In this document: positions 6,978-14,521 of the stretch, one piece after another | Numbering within the stretch: the stretch's first letter is position 1 | Layout of the letters: the number at the start of each line of letters is the position of its first letter | Source of the DNA: an uncultured Rhodoplanes sp. | GTDB lineage: Bacteria; Pseudomonadota; Alphaproteobacteria; Rhizobiales; Xanthobacteraceae | Length of the DNA stretch: 26,164 nt | Assembly (NCBI GenBank): GCA_936924235.1 | Contig: CAKZHN010000590.1 | Location: 1-26,164 of the forward strand | Reading direction: 5' to 3' | The notes under the pieces: model-generated | What the model was told of the DNA's origin: nothing | Database searches by the model: none | The model's input: only the letters and a program-made list of their open reading frames with translations | Made by a program: the position numbers and the translations under genes

Positions 6978-9299
6978 TTGACTCGCAGGGCTCGCACCTT
7001 GAGAAGCGCCGCCGAATGCCTGCCTGCACCCGCCGCGGCGATCGGGCTGCTGGTGGTATCCGCGACCACTGCCCGGGCGGCCGAGGGCAGTGCCGGCCCG
7101 TCGGAAGCCGTGTTCGTCGTCCAGCTCGTGCTGTTGATGCTGGTCGCCCGGCTCCTGGGCGAGGCCATGCTCCGGATCCGCCAACCGGCCATCATGGGGC
7201 AGCTCATGGCGGGCCTCATCCTCGGCCCCTCGCTGCTCGGCGCGCTGTTTCCGGACCTGCAGCACGCGATCTTCCCGCCCGCGAAAGAGCAGAAGGCGAT
7301 GCTCGACGCAGTGGCGCAGTTCGGCGTGCTGCTGATCCTGCTGCTCACCGGCATGGAGACCGACCTCGGGCTGGTGAAGCGATCAAGCCGCGCCTCGATC
7401 GCGGCCTCGGTCACCGGCGTGATCATTCCATTCGGCCTCGGCTTTGCGCTCGGCGAGTTCCTGCCGGATGCAATGATCCCCGATCCGTCGAAACGGCTGA
7501 TCACGTCGCTGTTTCTCGGCACGGCGCTGTCGATCGCCTCGGTGAAGATCGTGGCGACCGTGGTGCGCGAGATGAACTTCATGCGCCGCACCGTGGGCCA
7601 GGTCATCATCGGCTCGGCGATCGTCGACGACACCATTGGCTGGATCATCATCGCGGTGATCTTCGGGCTGGCGCTGCATGGCCAGGTCGACCCGTTCAGC
7701 ATCGCGCAGAGCGTGATCGGCACGCTGGCCTTCATGGCGTTCAGCCTCACGATCGGCCGTCGCATCGTGTCCTTCATCATCCGCTGGGTGAACGACACGT
7801 TCGCCAGCGAGCTTGCGGTGATCACCGCCATCCTGCTGATCATGGGCGCGATGGCGCTGACCACCTCCCTGATCGGCGTCCACACCGTGCTCGGCGCCTT
7901 CGTGGCCGGCATTCTCATCGGCGAGTCGCCGATCCTGACGAAGCACATCGACGAGCAGCTGCGCGGGCTGATTGTGGCGTTCTTCATGCCGGTGTTCTTC
8001 GGCAGCGCGGGGCTTGGCGCCGACCTCACGGTGCTCAAGGATCCGCACCTGCTGATGCTGACCGGCGGACTCATTCTGATCGCCACCGTCGGCAAGTTCG
8101 GCGGCGCCTTCCTCGGCGCCGAGCTCGGCGGCTTGAGCCGCCGCGAGGCGCTTGCGCTCGCAACCGGCATGAACGCCCGCGGCTCGACCGAGGTGATCGT
8201 CGCCACCATCGGCCTGTCGATGGGCGCGCTGAGCCAGGACCTGTTCACGATGATCGTCACCATGGCGATCCTCACCACGCTGGCCATGCCGCCAACGCTT
8301 CGGTGGACGCTGGGACGCGTGCCGATGCGCAAGGAGGAAAAGGAGCGTCTCGACCGCGAAGAGCAGGAAGCCAAGGGCTTCGTGCCCAACATGGAGCGGC
8401 TCCTGGTGGCGGTCGACGACAGCGCCAACGGCAAGTTCGCCGCGCGCGTCGCCGGCATGGTGGCGGGAACAACCGCGATGCCGACCACGGTGATGCACGT
8501 CATTCCCGGCAAGAAGAGCCATGCCAAGAAGGCGAACGGCAAGGCGCCGACCCCCGACGAAAAGGAAGCGGCCCAGCACGCAGCGGACGCCGCGGCGCAG
8601 CTGCTGCGCGACGCCGCCAAGCAGATCGCCAACGAGAAGACCGAAGACGGAAAGAAGAAGGAGGCCGAGAAGCTCGACGTCACCGTGCTGGCCAACAAGA
8701 CGACCGACAAGGAGGTGATCGCCGAAGAGGCCGAGAAGGGCTACGACATGATGGTGGTCGGGCTGCAGAACACGACGCTCCGCGGCCACAAGTTCAACAC
8801 CCATGTCACGCAGCTTGCAGAAGGCTTCGAGGGGCCGCTGACCATCGTCGAGGCGCGCGACGGCCACATCAAGAACCCGGCGCAGGCCGGCTTGAGCATC
8901 CTCGTGCCGGTCAACGGCACCGGGCCGTCGCGTCGAGCCGCCGAGGTCGCGATCTCGATGGCACGCGCCACCCGGGCGCCGGTGACCGCCCTCTACGTCG
9001 CGCCGCCGAAGCAGAACGGCGCCAAGGACGGCACCAGGACGACCCGCACCAAGCAGATGGCCGATGCAGTGCTCAAAGACATCGTCAAGCTCGGCGAGAC
9101 CTACGACGTCGAAGCCGCGGCTGCGCTGCGCGCCGAAAAGGACGCCGACGACGCGATCCTGAAGGAGGCCGCCAAGCGTCGCCACAACCTGATCGTCATC
9201 GGGGTCGAGCGGCGGCCGGGCAAGGAGCTGTTCCTGGGCGAGACCGCGACCGCGGTGCTGGAGAAATCCGACCGCTCGATCGTGTTCGTGGTGAGTTGA
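6978..9299 (+). CDS. CPA2 cation/proton antiporter with two C-terminal universal stress (USP) domains
   Basis: The TTG at 6978 is chosen because GGGGGA lies 5 bases upstream and no ATG occurs until residue 54, inside the first helices. The 773-residue protein has an N-terminal hydrophobic, possibly cleaved segment (about 18-35) and a 12- to 13-helix antiporter domain (about 42-440) with LILGPSLLG, LLLLTGMETDL, IVDDT (Asp217-Asp218) and Lys373 in TVGKFGGAFLG. The paired Asp and the Lys resemble electrogenic Na+/H+ members such as NapA rather than KefB/KefC. After a charged linker (about 446-470) come two USP-like domains, 474-626 (LLVAVDDSANGKFAARVAG, then MMVVGLQNTT) and 638-773 (LSILVPVNGTGPSRRAAE, then NLIVIGVERR). 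The first has a Lys/Ala/Glu-rich insert (510-565). It probably couples ion exchange to nucleotide or stress sensing. Transcription is likely from the EcfG-type promoter. Confidence 0.88.
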   Translation: MTRRARTLRSAAECLPAPAAAIGLLVVSATTARAAEGSAGPSEAVFVVQLVLLMLVARLLGEAMLRIRQPAIMGQLMAGLILGPSLLGALFPDLQHAIFPPAKEQKAMLDAVAQFGVLLILLLTGMETDLGLVKRSSRASIAASVTGVIIPFGLGFALGEFLPDAMIPDPSKRLITSLFLGTALSIASVKIVATVVREMNFMRRTVGQVIIGSAIVDDTIGWIIIAVIFGLALHGQVDPFSIAQSVIGTLAFMAFSLTIGRRIVSFIIRWVNDTFASELAVITAILLIMGAMALTTSLIGVHTVLGAFVAGILIGESPILTKHIDEQLRGLIVAFFMPVFFGSAGLGADLTVLKDPHLLMLTGGLILIATVGKFGGAFLGAELGGLSRREALALATGMNARGSTEVIVATIGLSMGALSQDLFTMIVTMAILTTLAMPPTLRWTLGRVPMRKEEKERLDREEQEAKGFVPNMERLLVAVDDSANGKFAARVAGMVAGTTAMPTTVMHVIPGKKSHAKKANGKAPTPDEKEAAQHAADAAAQLLRDAAKQIANEKTEDGKKKEAEKLDVTVLANKTTDKEVIAEEAEKGYDMMVVGLQNTTLRGHKFNTHVTQLAEGFEGPLTIVEARDGHIKNPAQAGLSILVPVNGTGPSRRAAEVAISMARATRAPVTALYVAPPKQNGAKDGTRTTRTKQMADAVLKDIVKLGETYDVEAAAALRAEKDADDAILKEAAKRRHNLIVIGVERRPGKELFLGETATAVLEKSDRSIVFVVS

Positions 9300-9305
9300 C
9301 CGCGG

Positions 9306-9746
9306 CTATTTGCCCGGCAGCGTCTCGATGCTGCTGACGCCCATCACGATCGGCGCGTGATGATGGATGTTCTCCTCGCCGAACGGGCTGCCGCTGACGC
9401 GGACCATCTTGCCGACCGCCGCACGAAGCTTCTTCCGCATGGCGTCGTCCATCGAGAACACATGGATGCGGTTGGTGTGGTCGACCTTGTCGAACTCGTC
9501 GGTGCCCTCGAGACAGGCATCCGCCTTGAGCTGAAGGATGAAGGCCTGCTCCTTGCTTTTGTAGGCTTCCGTGCTGAACTGCACCGAGGTCAGCTTGCCT
9601 TCGGCGACCTGATTGTCCGCCTGAGCTTTCAGGCACTCCGCCTGCGCTGCGGCGGCCATGAACAGCGTTGCCACAGCGCCGAGCAAGGCCGCTGCAGTTC
9701 GCGGCCTCACGACGCCGGATGAAACGCGAGATGCATTGGTCTTCAT
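9306..9746 (-). CDS. Small secreted DUF4431-like protein
   Basis: The 146-residue product has a signal peptide cleaved near AQA/EC (residue 36/37) and a mature part of about 110 residues. The pattern Cys38, a K-L-T-S-V-Q-F segment, AFILQLKADACL (Cys78), NRIHVFS, LRAAVGKMVRVSGSPFG (107-123) and ENIHHHAPIVM (126-135) resembles the DUF4431 family of periplasmic proteins, which end in a conserved His-rich HHxPV-type motif. The function is unknown; two Cys could form a disulphide and the three adjacent His could bind a metal, which is speculation. The gene converges on the antiporter gene with only 6 bp between stops and lies downstream of parC on the same strand. An inverted repeat sits 11 bp upstream of its ATG. 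Confidence 0.7.
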   Translation of the reverse strand: MKTNASRVSSGVVRPRTAAALLGAVATLFMAAAAQAECLKAQADNQVAEGKLTSVQFSTEAYKSKEQAFILQLKADACLEGTDEFDKVDHTNRIHVFSMDDAMRKKLRAAVGKMVRVSGSPFGEENIHHHAPIVMGVSSIETLPGK

Positions 9747-9757
9747 GATGCCGGCCG

Positions 9758-9778
9758 CCTTCGATGGAATATCGAAGG
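9758..9778 (-). promoter_or_regulatory. Hairpin in the 5' leader of the DUF4431-like gene
   Basis: CCTTCGAT (9758-9765) and ATCGAAGG (9771-9778) form a perfect 8-bp stem with a 5-base loop, starting 11 bp upstream of the ATG at 9746. On the - strand the GAAGG that could serve as ribosome-binding site lies in the downstream arm. It may be a parC terminator, although no T-run follows, or a translational control element. Confidence 0.35.
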
Positions 9779-9874
9779 GTTAGTCGCGGGAAACGTCGCG
9801 CGGTTCAAAATCGCGAGCAGTTGCGAGCCCCAACCGGCGAACCCGCCGCACCGCGCGCCAACCGCGCGATGCGA

Positions 9875-12157
9875 TCATTTCGCCTCCCCGCCTCCGTTCT
9901 TGCCTTCCGGCAGACGGCCGAAGTGATTGTTCTTCGGGAAGCCCTTGGGTGCGAGCCGGCCGGCGTCGGAGCGGTTGCCGCGCCAGTCGGCCAATTCCTT
10001 CAGCGACATCGTGAAGGTGCGGCCGGCGCTGTCGATCCAGGTGAGGCCATTCCCGGCCGTGAACGTGGTGACGTCGGACAGCACGCCGTCCTTGTAGCGC
10101 TGCAGGCGCACGCCCGCGCCGCGCGACATCTCCGGCACCTGGTCGATCGCAAACACCACCATCTTGCGATTCTCGCCGATGGCGGCGACGAGCTCGCCCT
10201 CGACGGTGTTGATGGCGGCGGCCTTCTCGCCGTCCTTGAGGTTGAGCACCTGCTTGCCCTTCCTCGTGTTGGCGAGGCAATCGGCTTCCGGCACGATGAA
10301 GCCGCGGCCGGTGGTGCTGGCTATGATGAACTTGCGGCCCGAGTGATACGGGAACACCGAGATCACGTCGTCGTTCTGCTCCATGTCGATGAACAGCCGC
10401 ACCGGCTGGCCGTGGCCGCGGCCGCCGGGGAGTTTAGCGGCATCCAGCGTGTAGAAGCGGCCGTTGGTGGCGAAGGCCAGTATCTTCGATGTGCTCTCGG
10501 CCGGGAACGCGAATTTCAGCGCGTCGTCGGTCTTGAAGGCGACGCCCGAAAGGTCGGTCTGATGGCCGCGTAGCGCGCGGATCCAGCCCTTCTCGGAGAC
10601 CACCACGGTGATCGGCTCGCGCACCACCATGGCCTCTTCGATCGCGGCCTCATCGTGCTCAGGGGCCTCGGCGAACTCAGTGCGGCGCTTGCCGAGCGGC
10701 GTCTTCTTGGAGAACTTCTCGCGGACCTCCTTGATCTCGCCGCCGACCCGCTCCCATTGCTGGCTCTCGGATTTCAGCAGCTTCTCGATGCCGGACTTCT
10801 CGACGCGAAGCTCCTTGTCCTCGCGCTTGATCTCCATCTCCTCGAGCTTGCGCAGATTGCGCAGCCGCATGTTGAGGATGGCTTCGGCCTGCACTTCGCT
10901 GATCCTGAACCGCTTCATCAGGACAGGCTTGGGCTCGTCCTCGGTGCGGATGATGCGGATGACCTCGTCGAGGTTGAGATACGCGACGAGCAGGCCACCG
11001 AGGACTTCCAAGCGGTGCTCGATCTCGCCGAGCCGGTGCTTGGAGCGGCGGATCAGCACCTCGCGGCGGTGGTCGAGCCATTCTTTCAGGACCTCGGCGA
11101 GGTCCATCACCTTGGGCACCTTGCCCTTGGACAGCACGTTCATGTTGAGCGGAATGCGGCTTTCCAGCTCGGTCAGCTTGAACAGCGACTCCATCAGGAT
11201 GCCGGGATCGACCGTGCGCGACTTCGGCTCGATGACGATGCGGACGTCCTCCGTGGACTCGTCGCGGAAGGTGTCGATCAGCGGCAGCTTCTTCTCGTTG
11301 TAGAGCTCCGCCATCCGCTCGATCAGGCGCTGCTTTTGCACCAGCCAAGGAATCTGGGTGACGACGATCTGCCAGGTGCCGCGGCTGCCCTCTTCCTTCT
11401 CCCACTTGGCGCGGACGCGGAACGAGCCGCGGCCGGTGGCATAGGCCTCGGCGATCATCTCCGGCGTGTCGATAATGACGCCGCCGGTCGGAAAATCCGG
11501 GCCCTTGATGTACTTGAGCAGCGTCTTCGGCCGCGCGTTCGGATTGTCGATCAGGAACAGCGCCGCGTCGCAAATCTCGTGCGCGTTGTGCGGCGGGATC
11601 GCGGTCGCCATGCCGACCGCGATGCCTTGCGCGCCGTTGGCGAGCAGATTGGGGAACGCGCCGGGCAGCACCACCGGCTCGGTGGACTGGCCGTCGTAAT
11701 TGGGCCGGAAGTCGACCGCGTCCTCGTCGATGCCATCGAGAAGCAGCCGCGCGACCTCGGTCATGCGCGCTTCGGTGTAGCGGTAGGCGGCCGGGTTATC
11801 GCCGTCGATGTTGCCGAAGTTGCCCTGCCCGTCGACCAGCGGATAGCGCGAAGCGAAATCCTGCGCGAGACGCACCAGCGCGTCGTAGATCGCCTGGTCG
11901 CCGTGCGGATGGAACGTGCCCATCACGTCGCCGACGATCTTGGCGGATTTCTTGAACGTCGAGCCGGGCTCGAGCCGCAGGAGCCGCATCCCGTAGAGAA
12001 TGCGCCGGTGCACGGGCTTCAGGCCGTCGCGGGCGTCGGGCAACGCCCGGCCCGTGATGGTGGACAGCGCGTAAGCGAGATAGCGCTCTTCCAGCGCCTC
12101 GCGGAGCTGGATTTCCTGGATGTCGGACGGTTCGGGGGGAATCAGAGTCTTACCCAT
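9875..12157 (-). CDS. parC: DNA topoisomerase IV subunit A
   Basis: The 760-residue protein is the ATP-independent cleavage and religation subunit of topoisomerase IV, which separates replicated chromosomes with ParE. It begins MGKTLIPPEPSDI, the usual start in Bradyrhizobium relatives; an in-frame TTG at 12193 would add 12 residues. Visible signatures are RALPDARDGLKPVHRRILYGM, FHPHGDQAIYDALVR, and AAYRYTEARM containing the catalytic Tyr127. NIDGDNPAAYRY, QSTEPVVLPGAFPNLLANG and GIAVGMATAIPPHN follow. The C-terminal third (from about residue 500) is a degenerate beta-pinwheel with repeats such as GRFYTLDAAKLPGGRGHGQPV, lacking the GyrA-box QRRGGKG of gyrase, so ParC is preferred over GyrA. 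At the position of E. coli ParC Ser80 it has Gln88, and Asp92 replaces Glu84. The gene appears monocistronic; 89 bp separate it from the carbamoyltransferase gene upstream. Confidence 0.95.
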   Translation of the reverse strand: MGKTLIPPEPSDIQEIQLREALEERYLAYALSTITGRALPDARDGLKPVHRRILYGMRLLRLEPGSTFKKSAKIVGDVMGTFHPHGDQAIYDALVRLAQDFASRYPLVDGQGNFGNIDGDNPAAYRYTEARMTEVARLLLDGIDEDAVDFRPNYDGQSTEPVVLPGAFPNLLANGAQGIAVGMATAIPPHNAHEICDAALFLIDNPNARPKTLLKYIKGPDFPTGGVIIDTPEMIAEAYATGRGSFRVRAKWEKEEGSRGTWQIVVTQIPWLVQKQRLIERMAELYNEKKLPLIDTFRDESTEDVRIVIEPKSRTVDPGILMESLFKLTELESRIPLNMNVLSKGKVPKVMDLAEVLKEWLDHRREVLIRRSKHRLGEIEHRLEVLGGLLVAYLNLDEVIRIIRTEDEPKPVLMKRFRISEVQAEAILNMRLRNLRKLEEMEIKREDKELRVEKSGIEKLLKSESQQWERVGGEIKEVREKFSKKTPLGKRRTEFAEAPEHDEAAIEEAMVVREPITVVVSEKGWIRALRGHQTDLSGVAFKTDDALKFAFPAESTSKILAFATNGRFYTLDAAKLPGGRGHGQPVRLFIDMEQNDDVISVFPYHSGRKFIIASTTGRGFIVPEADCLANTRKGKQVLNLKDGEKAAAINTVEGELVAAIGENRKMVVFAIDQVPEMSRGAGVRLQRYKDGVLSDVTTFTAGNGLTWIDSAGRTFTMSLKELADWRGNRSDAGRLAPKGFPKNNHFGRLPEGKNGGGEAK

Positions 12158-12237
12158 GGCGGGATCGGTACTGCGCCGCAACCGGCCGGACAAGCCTAGA
12201 ATCAGCCTGCGAACAGGCCCGTGGGAACCTGCTGATT

Positions 12238-12261
12238 ACGCAGGCGTTACGCCGCCTGCGT
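12238..12261 (-). terminator. Hairpin overlapping the stop codon of the carbamoyltransferase gene
   Basis: ACGCAGGCG (12238-12246) and CGCCTGCGT (12253-12261) form a perfect 9-bp stem with a 6-base loop that contains the TAA stop (12249-12247 on the - strand). No T-tract follows, so it is at best a Rho-type or mRNA-stabilising 3' structure. Confidence 0.4.
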
Positions 12262-14064
12262 GCCGCTCTGGACGATGAATTTCACGTCGGAATAGATGCC
12301 GATCACCGGCATCAGCACCCGGTGGAGCGCGGTCTTCGACATGATGGTGTCGTGCAGGACCAGGTGGTCGATCCCGGTGCCCAGAAAACAGTCCAGCGCA
12401 TCCTTCGGGCTCTCGACGATCGGCTCGCCCTTGATGTTGAACGAGGTGTTGACCAGCACCGGCACGCCGGTGAGCGCTTCGAACTCCTTGAGCAGCCGAT
12501 AGAGCCGTGGGTTGCTCGCCTCGTTGACGGTCTGCACCCGCGCGGTGCCGTCGACGTGGACCACCGCCGGGATCCTGTCCTTCCAGTCCGGATGCACCTG
12601 CTTGGCCATCAGCATGTAGGGCGAGTCACCCGGCCCCAGGAAAATCTCATCGGCGCGTTCTTCGAGCACGATCGGCGCGAACGGCCGGAACGGCTGGCGA
12701 TGCTTCACGCGGCTGTTGAGGATGTCCTTCATCTCCGGCGCGCGCGGATCGGCAATGATGCTGCGGTTGCCGAGCGCGCGCGGGCCGAATTCCGAGCGCC
12801 CCTGGAACCAGCCGATGATGTTGCCGTCGGCGAGAAGCCTCGCGGTCTCCATGCACACGTCGGCGCTCGGCGTGGCGCGGCTCACCAGCTTGACGACGCG
12901 CTTGTTGATCGCGTCCTGGACCTCCTGGTCGCTGTAGGGCCGGCCGAAAAAGGCGTGATTGATGGTGAAGCTGCGCGGCTTCTTCTGGATCGCGAGATGG
13001 CCGTAGAGCGCACAGCCCAGCGCGATGCCGTCATCGCCCGCGGCCGGCTGGATCCAGATGTTCTCGAAACCCGCCTCGCGGGCGAGCTTGCCGTTGGCGA
13101 CGCAGTTCAATCCGACGCCGCCGGCGATGCAGAGGTTCTTCGCCCCGGTGGTCTCGCGCAGCCACCGCGCGCGCGCGAGCAGCACCTGCTCGGTATCTTC
13201 CTGGATCTGCCAGGCGAGATCCTCCCAGTGCTTCATCGCCGGGCTCGCCTCCCACTTCCTCCCGTCGGGGTTCTCCATCAGCCACGGCTGCTCATAGCCC
13301 TCGGGCCACGGCGCAACCTTGAGATCGCCGTTCTGCATTTCGAGAAACGGCTTCACGGCGTGCGGCCGGCCGTAGGGCGCGAGCCCCATCAGCTCGCCGC
13401 ACTTGTTCCAGTCGCCGAACACGTAGGTCGAGACCCGGCTGTAGACCGCGCCGAGGCCGGGCATGTTGTAGAATTCGTCGGAGAGGAATCCCTTGCACGG
13501 CTCGAGCCAGACCTTCTTCAGCGCCTCGAGCTTCGAGCCGCTGAAGCGGTAATAGCTCTCGGACTCGCGGGCGAGCGGCGAGACGTCGTTGGACGGCGGA
13601 TACGGCTCCATGACGTCGGCGCGATAGGAGCCGACGCCGTCCACCACCATCACGGCGCCCTCCTCGAACGGGCACGCCGCAAACGCGCTGTAGGCATGGG
13701 CGAGATGGTGCGAGACCGACACCACCTTGCTGCTGTTGGAGCGAAACCAGGGATGGTGACTGGCGAGATCGCGCTCCGGCGCCGGCATGTAGAGCGGCAT
13801 CTCCATGTAGGCGAGCCGCTTCTCCAGCTCGTCGACCGGGAGCACGTAGCAGTTGCGCACCACCAGATCGACGTCATCGAGCGTGATGCCTTCAGCCTTC
13901 AGGCAGTAGTCGACCGCCTCCTGGTAGAAGCCCGACGCGTTCTTCAGCCGGTTGATACGCTCCTTTGCGATCGCAAAAGCGATCTCGCCGTTGCGAAGAA
14001 GACAGACGCTGGTGTCGTGATCGTAGGCGTTGATGCCGACGATGTAGCTGTTGTTGTTGGGCAT
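12247..14064 (-). CDS. NodU/CmcH-family O-carbamoyltransferase
   Basis: The 605-residue cytosolic enzyme has the two-domain layout of this family. The N-terminal Kae1-like domain (about 8-360) shows GINAYDHDTSVCLLRNGEIA (10-29), AKERINRLKN, the metal-binding SHHLAHAYSAF (118-128), VMVVDGVGSY and GGVGLNCVANGKL. The YrdC-like C-terminal domain shows GRSEFGPRALGNRSIIADPR, HRQPFRPFAPIVLEE and VLVNTSFNIKGEPIVESP. Known members use carbamoyl phosphate and ATP, through a carbamoyl-adenylate, to carbamoylate hydroxyl groups of Nod factors, cephamycin or tobramycin. Length is normal and all key motifs look intact. There are no nod genes, glycosyltransferases or other biosynthetic genes beside it, so the acceptor cannot be deduced; an envelope polysaccharide or small metabolite is possible. 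No clear ribosome-binding site precedes the ATG at 14064. Confidence 0.9.
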   Translation of the reverse strand: MPNNNSYIVGINAYDHDTSVCLLRNGEIAFAIAKERINRLKNASGFYQEAVDYCLKAEGITLDDVDLVVRNCYVLPVDELEKRLAYMEMPLYMPAPERDLASHHPWFRSNSSKVVSVSHHLAHAYSAFAACPFEEGAVMVVDGVGSYRADVMEPYPPSNDVSPLARESESYYRFSGSKLEALKKVWLEPCKGFLSDEFYNMPGLGAVYSRVSTYVFGDWNKCGELMGLAPYGRPHAVKPFLEMQNGDLKVAPWPEGYEQPWLMENPDGRKWEASPAMKHWEDLAWQIQEDTEQVLLARARWLRETTGAKNLCIAGGVGLNCVANGKLAREAGFENIWIQPAAGDDGIALGCALYGHLAIQKKPRSFTINHAFFGRPYSDQEVQDAINKRVVKLVSRATPSADVCMETARLLADGNIIGWFQGRSEFGPRALGNRSIIADPRAPEMKDILNSRVKHRQPFRPFAPIVLEERADEIFLGPGDSPYMLMAKQVHPDWKDRIPAVVHVDGTARVQTVNEASNPRLYRLLKEFEALTGVPVLVNTSFNIKGEPIVESPKDALDCFLGTGIDHLVLHDTIMSKTALHRVLMPVIGIYSDVKFIVQSGTQAA

Positions 14065-14114
14065 GAGGTCACTTTAGGCTCGCGCCCGGTCGCGACAAAG
14101 CTGCGCGGCAAGCG

Positions 14115-14154
14115 GCGAAATTTCGCGGAGGTAACGGAGAGTTATCACGGAGAG
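14115..14154. promoter_or_regulatory. Palindrome and direct repeats upstream of the carbamoyltransferase gene
   Basis: A perfect 12-bp palindrome GCGAAATTTCGC (14115-14126) lies 51 bp upstream of the carbamoyltransferase ATG. Beside it ACGGAGAG occurs twice with 13-bp spacing (14134-14141 and 14147-14154), close to one helical turn. This looks like a binding region for one or more regulators, but I recognise no specific factor. The gap from 14065 to 14521 otherwise holds the two + strand promoter candidates listed separately. Confidence 0.35.
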
Positions 14155-14299
14155 CATCATGGGCGGGCGAAGCGATCAAGCGTAGCAATCCCTGCCCGCA
14201 TGTCGAAGTTGTGGCGCGCGTCGCCGGCGCGGTGTGTCAAATTGAGTACCGGCATACTGCGCTGCGGCACGATTGGCCGCTGCGAAACGCTTGATTTGC

Positions 14300-14329
14300 T
14301 TGACCGTTTTTGCCGATTTGCCATATCTT
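14300..14329 (+). promoter_or_regulatory. Sigma70-like promoter upstream of the small Gly/Tyr/Arg-rich gene
   Basis: TTGACC (14300-14305) and TATCTT (14324-14329) are separated by 18 bases in a locally AT-rich stretch. They match the housekeeping -35 (5 of 6) and -10 (4 of 6) hexamers. Transcription would run toward the gene at 14522 with a leader of about 185 bases. Confidence 0.4.
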
Positions 14330-14364
14330 TTCTGGGTTATCCGGGGCTTTCGGTCCCGCGGCTG

Positions 14365-14389
14365 GGAACATTCACGCAGCGATACCGTT
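14365..14389 (+). promoter_or_regulatory. EcfG-type general-stress promoter upstream of the small secreted protein
   Basis: GGAAC (14365-14369), a 16-base spacer and CGTT (14386-14389) match the EcfG consensus exactly. It lies in a true intergenic region and points to the gene at 14522, giving a leader of about 125 bases. It stands downstream of the sigma70-like candidate, so dual control is possible. Confidence 0.5.
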
Positions 14390-14483
14390 AAGGCTCCGGC
14401 GAGGCACGCGACTTGAATTTCGAGTACGCGTAAGCGCGACCGCGGGCGTCCGGACTTTCGGCGCCATAAACTCCGCTGGAATG

Positions 14484-14501
14484 GTTTCGCTTCCGCGAAA
14501 C
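14484..14501 (+). promoter_or_regulatory. Leader hairpin before the small secreted-protein gene
   Basis: GTTTCGC (14484-14490), loop TTCC, and GCGAAAC (14495-14501) form a perfect 7-bp hairpin ending 7 bases before the GGGAGA ribosome-binding site. It could stabilise the leader or affect ribosome access; no known riboswitch is recognised. Confidence 0.3.
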
Positions 14502-14521
14502 TGAAATTGGGAGAAACCTAG

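Noticed and set aside
5442..7265. A 607-codon open frame on the - strand overlapping mntH and running into the divergent antiporter gene
   Set aside because: It is a different frame of mntH; the translation is Arg/His/Ala-rich without membrane segments, while the mntH frame has all Nramp motifs.
10351..10375. Exact GGAAC-N16-CGTT pattern on the + strand inside parC
   Set aside because: It lies within a coding region, antisense, with no + strand gene downstream. It shows that the pattern can arise by chance in this GC-rich sequence, so the intergenic copies rest also on position and gene context.
10655..12199. A 514-codon open frame antisense to parC
   Set aside because: Composition (Leu/Ala/Asp-rich, no domain) is that of a shadow frame; parC on the other strand is unambiguous.
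12224..12248. Another exact GGAAC-N16-CGTT on the + strand between parC and the carbamoyltransferase gene
   Set aside because: It points antisense into the carbamoyltransferase gene and overlaps that gene's 3' hairpin. No supported + strand gene follows; an antisense RNA cannot be excluded but there is no evidence for one.
12322..14391. A 689-codon open frame antisense to the carbamoyltransferase gene
   Set aside because: It is low-complexity Arg/Ala/Asp/His-rich translation typical of the antisense of GC-rich genes. The opposite strand encodes an enzyme with all family motifs.
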